Source of the DNA: SLJK01 sp964567295
GTDB taxonomy: Bacteria; Bacillota; Dethiobacteria; DTU022; UBA8154
Reading direction: 5' to 3'
Length of the DNA stretch: 5,302 nucleotides
Assembly: GCA_964567295.1 (NCBI GenBank)
Contig: CAZMLU010000087.1
Span: 1-5,302 of the forward strand
Of the stretch, positions 1 through 5,255 are shown piece after piece (positions within the stretch are counted from its first letter, which is position 1; every line of letters begins with the position of its first letter). A model generated the notes under the pieces. It ran no database searches. It saw only the letters and a program-made list of their open reading frames with translations, and was not told the DNA's origin. Position numbers and translations under genes: made by a program.

Positions 1-378
1 GTATTTGCAAGAATGCTTCCGGCGCTACTGGTCATCGTTGGGTTGGTAGGGCTGCTTCTTGGTTTTGTCCCCCCCGATACCATTAAACTTTATCTCGGTG
101 CAGATGCCGGTTTTACAGGCACCTTTGTAACAGCGATTGTGGGAGCGCTTGCTTTTATCCCCAATATAATTGCAGTTCCTTTAGCCGGTTCTTTACTGCG
201 TTCAGGAGCAGCAGTGATGACGGTAGCCGCCTTTATCACCACTCTAACCATGGTAGGCACCGTCACTGTACCGCTGGAGATAAAAGAGCTGGGAAAAAAA
301 TATACCCTTTTGCGCAACACCCTGAGCTTCCTTTTTGCAATACTGATCGCTTTAATGATGGGCCTGATTCTGTCTTAA
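1..378 (+). CDS. Half-size permease, DUF318/ArsP-like, 5'-partial
   Basis: Membrane permease subunit of the DUF318 (ArsP_1-type) group; substrate unknown. The frame is open from base 1 (V-F-A-R before the first Met at 13), so the true start probably lies outside the window; from Met13 only 121 residues are present. There are about four hydrophobic segments: the start to about residue 20, a central stretch containing AFIPNIIAVPLAGSLLRSGA, the next containing FITTLTMVGTVTVP, and a C-terminal LFAILIALMMGLIL. The sequence aligns along its length with the next gene: LPALLVIVGL versus LPPVLILMGL, LLRSGA versus LLKKGA, ELGKKYTLLR versus FLGIEFTLLL. This suggests a heterodimer of duplicated half-permeases, roughly one full-length ArsP-like permease. 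It ends in TAA, 47 nt before the partner gene. Family recognition is fairly sure; arsenical transport is not supported by anything else here. Confidence 0.75.
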   Translation, partial: VFARMLPALLVIVGLVGLLLGFVPPDTIKLYLGADAGFTGTFVTAIVGALAFIPNIIAVPLAGSLLRSGAAVMTVAAFITTLTMVGTVTVPLEIKELGKKYTLLRNTLSFLFAILIALMMGLILS

Positions 379-425
379 ATACAAGCAGCTGACCCAAATA
401 AAGAAAAAGAGGAGGGTTTATATAA

Positions 426-992
426 ATGTCATCTGAAGAAAAGAAGAAGCCCACAAAGAATAAAAATAAGCTGCCTTATTCCAGGACAGAGATACTGCTG
501 CTGTCTCTGATAGGAATCGTTTTTATCAACATTAACTATTTCTTCCCTGCCCAGGCAGACAGGACTTATGCTACTTCTCTAGATTACCTTTTAGAAATGG
601 CTCTTATCCTTCCACCTGTTTTGATATTGATGGGTCTGTTTGAGGTTTGGGTGCACAAAGAGTTTATCGAAAGACACCTGGGCATAGGCTCAGGGATAAA
701 AGGAATATTTCTGGCCTTCTTTTTCGGCACCCTGCCTACAGGTCCCCTGTACGTGGCCTTTCCCATAGCTTCAGCCCTTCTTAAAAAAGGCGCAAGGATC
801 ATGAACGTGACTATTTTCCTGGGAGCCTGGGCTGCCACCAAGCTTCCGCAGGTTATGGTCGAAATAAAATTCCTGGGCATAGAATTTACCCTTTTGCTCC
901 AAATGCTCACTGTTATCTCGGTAATATCTATCGGCCTGATCATGGAATACGTCATGGCATACAGAGGAGCCTACTCTGCCATCGAGCAGTAA
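426..992 (+). CDS. Half-size permease, DUF318/ArsP-like (partner subunit)
   Basis: A 188-residue membrane protein and the second half of the permease pair. A Lys-rich cytosolic N-terminus (residues 1-16) is followed by a hydrophobic segment at about 22-42, another from about 53 to 72 (LEMALILPPVLILMGLF), a third with the family-like motif GTLPTGPLYVAFPIASALLKKGA, then FLGAWAATKLP and a final C-terminal segment (LLLQMLTVISVISIGLIMEYVM). The Gly/Pro-rich breaks in the hydrophobic segments match those of the upstream protein, which is also its closest relative in the window. The start is ATG 426, preceded by GAGGAGGG at 409-416 with 9-nt spacing. It is 57 nt upstream of the polyferredoxin gene and is probably cotranscribed. 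The transported substrate cannot be read from the sequence. Confidence 0.8.
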   Translation: MSSEEKKKPTKNKNKLPYSRTEILLLSLIGIVFININYFFPAQADRTYATSLDYLLEMALILPPVLILMGLFEVWVHKEFIERHLGIGSGIKGIFLAFFFGTLPTGPLYVAFPIASALLKKGARIMNVTIFLGAWAATKLPQVMVEIKFLGIEFTLLLQMLTVISVISIGLIMEYVMAYRGAYSAIEQ

Positions 993-1033
993 CCCGTCTA
1001 AAATATGTGAAGTCTTTCATTTCTTTAACAACG

Positions 1034-1041
1034 AAGGAGGT
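1034..1041 (+). promoter_or_regulatory. Ribosome binding site of the polyferredoxin gene
   Basis: AAGGAGGT is an essentially perfect anti-16S match, 8 nt before ATG 1050. It fixes that start and illustrates the strong Bacillota-type sites used across the window. Confidence 0.85.
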
Positions 1042-1049
1042 GTTCATAG

Positions 1050-1715
1050 ATGAAAAAAAATTTGAGACTGGGGATTCAATTAGCTGCCCTCGTTATTTTT
1101 ACAGTTTTATTGCTGCTGGACATGATTGAAATATGGATGATGTTGATACTTGTCTCGGCAGTGCTGGCCACGGTCCTGGGAAGAATCTACTGCGGGTGGT
1201 TATGTCCCATCCATACAGTTATGCGTTTTGTAAGTTGGCTTAGAACGCGTCTGGGCAGAGAAGCTTCTCAGGTTCCTGAGCGGGCCAGAAACAGCATTTT
1301 GCGGTACGCTGTCTTTGCTGTTACGATAGTGCTATTAATACTGACAGGCCTTGGACTTTTCAAAATACCTTTAATTCCTCTGCTCATCATTCCGGCAGCG
1401 GCAATCACATTTTTCTACCATTCAGCCTTCTGGCACCGGCTCCTTTGCCCTTTCGGCACTCTTTTCAGTATCTTTGCCAAAAAGCCTTTTTGGGGGCTTT
1501 GGATCGACAAAAACAGCTGTGTCAAATGCGGGAAATGTGCAGATGCCTGCCCATCCGAAAGCATTATAGAAGAAAGTGCTATTAACAGCCACAGCGTTAT
1601 CTCCAACAACTGCTTGACTTGCTTCCTTTGCCAGGAGGCCTGCAACAAGGAAGCTATTGAGTTTTCCTTCAACAAGAGGAAAAAACTCAAAGAGAAATAT
1701 GTTTTAAATAATTAA
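1050..1715 (+). CDS. NapH-like membrane polyferredoxin (4Fe-4S)
   Basis: A 221-residue membrane-anchored iron-sulfur protein, expected to pass electrons between the membrane and cytosolic partners. Hydrophobic segments lie at about 8-24, 28-44, 86-104 and 106-122. The NapH-family signature is present: YCGWLCP (C48, C52) after the second segment and LLCPFGTL (C133) after the fourth. The C-terminal cytosolic part has two ferredoxin-type clusters of Cys: CVKCGKCADACP (C157, C160, C163, C167) and CLTCFLCQEAC (C188, C191, C194, C198), enough for two [4Fe-4S] clusters. It lies 57 nt after the permease and 16 nt before the CBS-protein start, within one operon. Its electron donor and acceptor are unknown. 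No periplasmic nitrate reductase genes accompany it, so the name NapH describes family only. Confidence 0.88.
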   Translation: MKKNLRLGIQLAALVIFTVLLLLDMIEIWMMLILVSAVLATVLGRIYCGWLCPIHTVMRFVSWLRTRLGREASQVPERARNSILRYAVFAVTIVLLILTGLGLFKIPLIPLLIIPAAAITFFYHSAFWHRLLCPFGTLFSIFAKKPFWGLWIDKNSCVKCGKCADACPSESIIEESAINSHSVISNNCLTCFLCQEACNKEAIEFSFNKRKKLKEKYVLNN

Positions 1716-1731
1716 AAGGAGGGCTTCACTT

Positions 1732-2204
1732 ATGACTGTAAAAGCTCGTGATAAATGACAGCTCCGGTTGTCAGCATTGCAGCCGGCACCACCCTTGAGG
1801 AAGCAGTAAAAGTGATGGCGGAAAACAACATCAGCGGGCTGTCGGTTGTGGATGAGGGGCAGTCCCTGGCAGGAATTATAAGTGAAAAGGACATCGTGGA
1901 ACATGCCAGCGGGGTACACGTTATTTCCCTTGTAGGAAGTTCGGGCTGGGTTTCGCCCCAAACCGATGTCTCAGAAATCGCTTCCTTTAAAAGGGGCTTT
2001 GAACTCCTGTCAAATCGCAAAGTAGATGAAATAATGAACAAAAAAGTCTTTACGGTCAAAGAAGATACACCTGGCCCGGAGATCGCTAACCTGATGAAAA
2101 AGAAAAAAGTTAATCGCTTGCCGGTCGTAGACGAGGAAGGAAAACTCTGTGGAATAATCACCAGGGCCGACCTGGTAAGCTACCTGGCAGACCAGGAAAG
2201 CTAA
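1732..2204 (+). CDS. Tandem CBS-domain protein, apparent 1-nt deletion near the start
   Basis: A small cytosolic sensor-type protein made of two CBS domains, which in this family bind adenine nucleotides and regulate a partner. CBS1 runs from MTAPVVSIAAGTTL to GIISEKDIV and CBS2 from VDEIMNKKVFTV to GIITRADLVSYL; both end in the typical G-I-I-(T/S)-x-x-D turn. The ribosome binding site AAGGAGGG (1716-1723) is 8 nt before ATG 1732. That frame gives MTVKARDK and then TGA at 1756-1758, while the CBS body is in another frame from ATG 1755, which has no ribosome binding site. Family members usually read V-x-A-R-D-x-M-T, so the two pieces join if one base (for example one A in the AAA run at 1753-1755) is missing, giving about 157 residues. 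Alternatives are an 8-codon leader coupled by ATGA, or translation from 1755 only (149 residues). It is the last gene of the operon and may gate the permease. Confidence 0.82.
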
Positions 2205-2273
2205 TTTAATCCGAGTGCTGGTAGTCAAAACTCCAAAACCTTAACGGAAAACAGGGCATTTACATCAACCAAA

Positions 2274-2303
2274 GGGGGTTGTTTGTGGAAGACAGCATCC
2301 CCC
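2274..2303 (+). terminator. GC hairpin after the first operon, possible terminator
   Basis: GGGGG (2274-2278) pairs with CCCCC (2299-2303). After one T-T mismatch the stem continues for four pairs including one G-U (2280-2283 with 2294-2297), leaving a 10-nt loop. It lies 70 nt after the CBS stop codon. No T-tract follows, so intrinsic termination is uncertain. Confidence 0.35.
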
Positions 2304-2317
2304 TCAATACATATATC

Positions 2318-2348
2318 GGGTCAACAAGCGCGCCGGATAGTGTGACCC
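2318..2348. repeat. Inverted repeat GGGTCA / TGACCC
   Basis: A perfect 6-bp inverted repeat, GGGTCA (2318-2323) and TGACCC (2343-2348), with a 19-nt spacer that contains the GC-rich GCGCGCCGG. Its right arm overlaps the CRP/FNR-type operator. It could be a second protein-binding site or chance. Confidence 0.35.
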
Positions 2349-2356
2349 CTATCACA
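2341..2356 (+). promoter_or_regulatory. CRP/FNR-family operator, TGTGA-N6-TCACA
   Basis: TGTGACCCCTATCACA is an exact match to the palindromic TGTGA-N6-TCACA consensus used by CRP and by Bacillus-type Fnr proteins. It abuts the -35 element at 2357. With the start of transcription at about 2390 the centre falls at -41.5, the classic class II activator position. The regulator gene is not in the window, so whether it responds to oxygen, redox state or another effector is open. Confidence 0.7.
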
Positions 2357-2383
2357 TTGAAATATTTGAAGTTTTGTTATAAT
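2357..2383 (+). promoter_or_regulatory. Sigma-A type promoter of the UROD/MetE-like gene
   Basis: The -35 element is TTGAAA (2357-2362) and the -10 is a perfect TATAAT (2378-2383). The spacer is only 15 nt, shorter than optimal, which suits an activator-dependent promoter. Transcription should begin near 2390, giving a leader of about 26 nt before the TTG start. This separates the downstream gene from the permease operon. Confidence 0.68.
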
Positions 2384-2402
2384 GAAAGAAATAAAACCTA
2401 GG

Positions 2403-2409
2403 AGGAGGT
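2403..2409 (+). promoter_or_regulatory. Ribosome binding site that decides the TTG start at 2416
   Basis: AGGAGGT sits 6 nt before TTG 2416. The first ATG in the same frame, at 2449, is 39 nt away and has no site of its own. Initiation at 2416 is therefore strongly preferred, which places the TAG at 2437 inside the gene as codon 8. Confidence 0.75.
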
Positions 2410-2415
2410 TTTTAC

Positions 2416-3438
2416 TTGGACCTAAAAGGAAACTGTTAGACAACCGCCATGGGTATACTTCCCCATACCGACGTAGAAAAAGCGCTCGAGCTTTACTTCT
2501 CGCTCGACATACCTTTCTGGCCCCAACTGCCCAGGCTAAGCTTCTATGAAGATATGTACACCCAGGTATCTGAAACTTTTCCAGGTATTGTCATAGAACC
2601 TCATAATAGGGAGCTCTGGCTTTCCTGGGAAAAATTCTACGAAGACCTGGAGGAATTTGTGGCTCACTGGGACGACAGGGATTATTTTGCCCTTTCTCCT
2701 CAGTACTCAGCCGTATTTCACCGCTTTCTATCCGAGGACCTGTCCGGCTACCCTCTGATCAGGGGACAGTCTACAGGGCTCGTCAGTTACGGGTTAAAGA
2801 TTTTGGATGAAAATAAAAGATCTATCATCTACTACGAAGAGGTAAGAGAGATAATGTTTGAGTTCATACTAAAAAAAGTTGAGGTTCAGTACGAACAATT
2901 AAAAGAAGAAAATGAAAGGGCATTTGTGTGGGTATATGAACCCGGGCTAGAGATGGTTTTCATGGCATTTACCGGGTACACAGAAGATAGGGCTTTCCGG
3001 GACTACCAGGCCTTTCTGGAAAGATATCCGGGCCCCAAAGGGGCCCACCTCTGCGGCAACCCCGACTGGTCTTTCCTTTTACAGCTGGACCTGAACATAC
3101 TTTCAGTTGATGTGCTGGCCTGGGGTCATATTTTTTCTCGCTACGTAGAAGATTTAAAATCTTTTCTTGACAAAGGCGGGATCATTTCCTGGGGGATAAC
3201 CCCTACACTGACCAAAGAATTTGAGGCACATGACTTCGACAAAATGATAGAGCAGCTGGATAGTATCTGGGGTTACCTGGAAAAAGAAGGAGTTCCAAGA
3301 AAACAGATCCTTTCCTAGGCTTGGCTTGCACCGGCTCGATGCTGTTTAATAAATCCCGATGGAACAAAAACGGTGGAAAAATCGTTCCAGCTGCTAACTG
3401 AAGTGGCAAACCATTTCAAAGAAGAGCTGCACAAATAA
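2416..3438 (+). CDS. UROD/MetE-like superfamily protein with two in-frame TAG codons
   Basis: A soluble TIM-barrel protein of the uroporphyrinogen decarboxylase/MetE-like superfamily; a methyl-transfer role is inferred, substrate unknown. From TTG 2416 the frame reads MDLKGNC, TAG (codon 8), then TTAMGILPHTD, the usual family N-terminus, and IPFWPQLPR. The core has HLCGNPDW (H211, C213), a zinc-type H-x-C, followed by LDLNILSVD and GGIISWGITPT. A second TAG (codon 301) is followed in frame by 39 codons, AWLAPARCCLINPDG and then TVEKSFQLL, ending at TAA 3436. This tail resembles the usual family C-terminus and supplies C309/C310, the likely third zinc ligand. Read through, it is 340 residues, normal for the family as I know it; without readthrough only 2449-3318 (289 residues) is open. 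Amber decoding (for example as pyrrolysine), two nonsense mutations, or base errors could each explain this. The CRP/FNR-type promoter lies directly upstream. Confidence 0.78.
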
Positions 3439-3465
3439 CTTAAGAGGGTGAAACCAGCTAGGAAA

Positions 3466-3636
3466 ATGGAGAGAAATGGGTATAATGCTATTCAGGCAGA
3501 AAAAGTTCAAAACCTGAATCCATTTTTGAACTCAAAGTAACTTTCTGAGCTCCTGGCTGAATGTTTTGCGGGTGACCCTAAAGCTTTATATTTATGTGGC
3601 GGCGGTAAAAAAGTCTCGCCAGGATGTTCCAGGTAA
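3466..3636 (+). pseudogene. Possible small ORF, interrupted by an in-frame TAA
   Basis: From ATG 3466 (or the in-frame GTG 3448) the frame encodes MERNGYNAIQAEKVQ and on to LNSK, then TAA at 3538-3540. In the same frame it continues for 31 codons, including LSELLAECFAGDPKALYL and CGGGKKVSPGCSR, to TAA 3634-3636. The second part looks protein-like, with three Cys and a Gly-rich turn. Ribosome binding is poor (GAGGGTG at 3444-3450, 15 nt away). I do not recognise a family. It could be a decayed small gene or simply noncoding sequence. Confidence 0.25.
3504..3532. repeat. 9-bp perfect inverted repeat, operator- or hairpin-like
   Basis: AGTTCAAAA (3504-3512) and TTTTGAACT (3524-3532) are perfect inverted copies around an 11-nt loop. 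A TATAAT sits just upstream at 3481-3486 but has no convincing -35. No T-tract follows, so this is more like an operator than an intrinsic terminator. It lies inside the doubtful small ORF. Confidence 0.4.
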
Positions 3637-3732
3637 AGGATTGACTTTCGTTCCTTCAACTCTTACCTCATGTTCTACGATTTAAAGCAGAAAAGTTGAA
3701 ATATCTCTCAGAAATATTAGGAGGGCGAGCAA
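3637..3732 (+). promoter_or_regulatory. Leader of the membrane hydrolase gene, no clear promoter
   Basis: A TTGACT at 3641-3646 could be a -35, but no good -10 follows at 16-18 nt; TACGAT (3676-3681) is too far. The end holds the ribosome binding site AGGAGGG (3719-3725), 7 nt before ATG 3733. I see no terminator or known riboswitch fold. Confidence 0.25.
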
Positions 3733-4373
3733 ATGGATGTGGTTTCCCACGGTCTATGGGGAACTCTCCTTTTTGGACACAATAAAAAAGGGGAGTATAG
3801 GTATTATTTTTGGGCAGCTTTATTCGGCATACTCCCAGATACACTATTCTTTTTTGTATTTATCGGCATGGTAATAGCAGGTAACACTCAACTGACCATG
3901 CCTCCTAACTTTCCAGCAGAAGCAATCGAAACTTACAAATATACCCACAGCTTTCTTACTGCAGGTACAGTCTTTATCTTCCTTTTTATCTTCCNNNNNN
4001 NNNNNNNNNNNNNNNNNNNNNNNNNNNNNNNNNNNNNNNNNNNNNNNNNNNNNNNNNNNNNNNNNNNNNNNNNNNNNNNNNNNNNNNNNNNNNNTTTATC
4101 TTCCTTTTTATCTTCCACAAAAATATGATCAAGCTCTTTTTGGCCTGGCCTCTTCATATAACTGTGGATATTTTTACTCATACTGCTGATTTTTATCCTA
4201 CCAAATTCCTCTATCCCCTGAGCGATTTCTATATATCTGTTATTTCCTGGAGACACAATCTTATCGCCGTTGGAATCAACTACGTAATCTTAATAGCAGC
4301 AATAGTCTTTCTCTTTATATATAAGAAAAAAAAGAACCAGCAAACACAGGGATGGCAAAATCAAAATCCATGA
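3733..4373 (+). CDS. YdjM-like membrane-bound metal-dependent hydrolase (split by an assembly gap)
   Basis: An integral membrane protein of the YdjM-like (LexA-binding/metal-dependent hydrolase) family; the real reaction is unknown. The N-terminus MDVVSHGLWG with H6, GILPDTLFF with D36, and YTHSFL with H72 precede the gap; PLHITVDIFTH (H101, D105, H109) and PLSDF (D124) follow it. These are the His/Asp positions typical of the family. Hydrophobic segments surround them and a Lys-rich tail ends the protein. As given, 100 Ns (3995-4094) split it and the two halves are in different frames. The 22 bases before the gap (3973-3994) are repeated exactly after it (4095-4116); collapsing that repeat and the Ns gives one uninterrupted 172-residue frame (262 + 257 nt), joined as FLFIF-HKN-MIKLF. 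Ribosome binding site AGGAGGG is at 3719-3725. The UROD-family gene starts 14 nt downstream. Confidence 0.82.
3973..3994 (+). repeat. 22-bp direct repeat, left copy at gap edge
   Basis: This T/C-rich 22-mer ends exactly at the first N and is identical to 4095-4116. It is internally repetitive (TTTATCTTCC twice, with TT between), which would hinder contig joining. It most likely represents one genomic copy present at both contig ends. Confidence 0.9.
3995..4094. other. Assembly gap of exactly 100 Ns
   Basis: A run of 100 N, the conventional placeholder for a gap of unknown size. The identical flanks suggest that no sequence is actually missing. Confidence 0.97.
4095..4116 (+). repeat. 22-bp direct repeat, right copy at gap edge
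   Basis: This copy begins directly after the last N and is identical to 3973-3994. Removing it together with the Ns restores the hydrolase reading frame. Confidence 0.9.
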
Positions 4374-4387
4374 AAGGGGGATTTTGT

Positions 4388-5255
4388 ATGAAGTCGGTTT
4401 TTAAAAATTTTATGGATGTAGCCTCCAAAAAAAGACCCGATGATGTCCCTACTGCTTTCTGGGGAGTTTCTACTTGGTATTTCAAAATATTGGGATATGA
4501 CGCCTTTGACTATTACAGAGAGAAAGAGACCAAGCTCAAAACAATGATGTTACTGCAAGATGATTTTGAAGAAGCCATGTTGATACCTGGTATTTGGCCT
4601 GATTTTGGATTAATTGCAGAAGCATCTGGGTTCGGCGGAGAAATTATTTGTTCTAAAAGCGACCCCCCCTTATATAAAACCTGCACTCACTCATATAGAA
4701 GAGGTTAAAAATATTAACACGGTAGACTTTCGAGAAGATGGGCTATTTCCTGCAATGATAAAAGAATATGAATACATGCGAAAAAATGTTGAGGAGCGTT
4801 TTATTTTGGACTATGGTCAACTTGAAGGAACAATCAATATTACAGGTCCATTAGAAACCGCAGCCTTAATCAGAGGATATAGTGACTTTTTAATAGATCT
4901 AATAAGAAACCCCAAGCATGTGCACCAACTTCTTCGCAAAGTAAATGATACTTTGTTAAGTTGGATTAAATTCTTTGAGAAATTTCAGGGAACACCTCTT
5001 TCAAGATTGTGAATGGGTGATCACTTACCTTCTATGGTCTCGTTAAATCATTTTGAAGAATTCTGTCTTCCATATATGCGTGAAATATTTTCTGAATTTC
5101 CCAAAGCTTTGAAGGTATATCACAATGACGGGGGAGTTAAGCATTTACTCCCCAGGCTCTTTGAAATGGGCTTTGATGTATTTAATTCTGGAATTGAGCT
5201 TCAAAAAATACTACAAAAAAATGGAATGAGCATGCAAAAAAAGATGCAACAATGA
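4388..5255 (+). pseudogene. UROD-family methyltransferase-like gene, frameshifted and with in-frame TGA
   Basis: A member of the uroporphyrinogen decarboxylase superfamily that includes corrinoid methyltransferases (MtaA-like); substrate unknown. The start is ATG 4388, with AAAGGGGG (4373-4380) 7 nt upstream; an in-frame ATG at 4352 lacks a site and overlaps the hydrolase gene. The frame runs from MKSVFKNFMDVASKKRPDDV to SDPP, then breaks at a seven-C run (4663-4669). With six Cs it continues as PYIKPALTHIEEV, through ITGPLETAALIRGYSDF, to TGA (5010-5012, codon 208). It then resumes in the same frame as MGDHLPSMVS, HFEEFCLPYMREIF and KVYHNDGGVKHLLPRLFEMGFDVFNSG. The merged 288 codons are short of the usual roughly 340 or more, and the tail after FNSGIELQ no longer resembles the family. 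YHNDGG replaces the H-x-C zinc motif of MtaA-type enzymes. It could be a decaying gene, sequence error, or recoded at TGA. Confidence 0.75.

Noticed and set aside
584..955. 123-residue open frame on the minus strand
   Set aside because: It lies antisense to the second permease, has no ribosome binding site, and its sequence does not resemble a protein family.
1730..2161. 143-residue open frame on the minus strand
   Set aside because: It is a shadow of the CBS-domain gene, whose + frame shows clear CBS motifs.
1..2204. Arsenic resistance operon
   Set aside because: The permeases are DUF318/ArsP-like, but no ArsR, ArsC, ArsM or other arsenic gene is visible.
3402..3440. GGCAAACCATTTCAAAG resembles part of a class I cyclic-di-GMP riboswitch
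   Set aside because: It codes for the C-terminus of the UROD/MetE-like protein, and the other conserved riboswitch blocks are absent.
3973..4116. Target-site duplication flanking an unsequenced mobile element in the gap
   Set aside because: The repeat is a low-complexity T/C tract, and collapsing it restores an intact conserved protein, so overlap of contig ends is simpler.
5010..5060. Bacterial SECIS element after the in-frame TGA
   Set aside because: Only short pairings such as the TGATCA palindrome are visible; no stem-loop of convincing length at the right distance.
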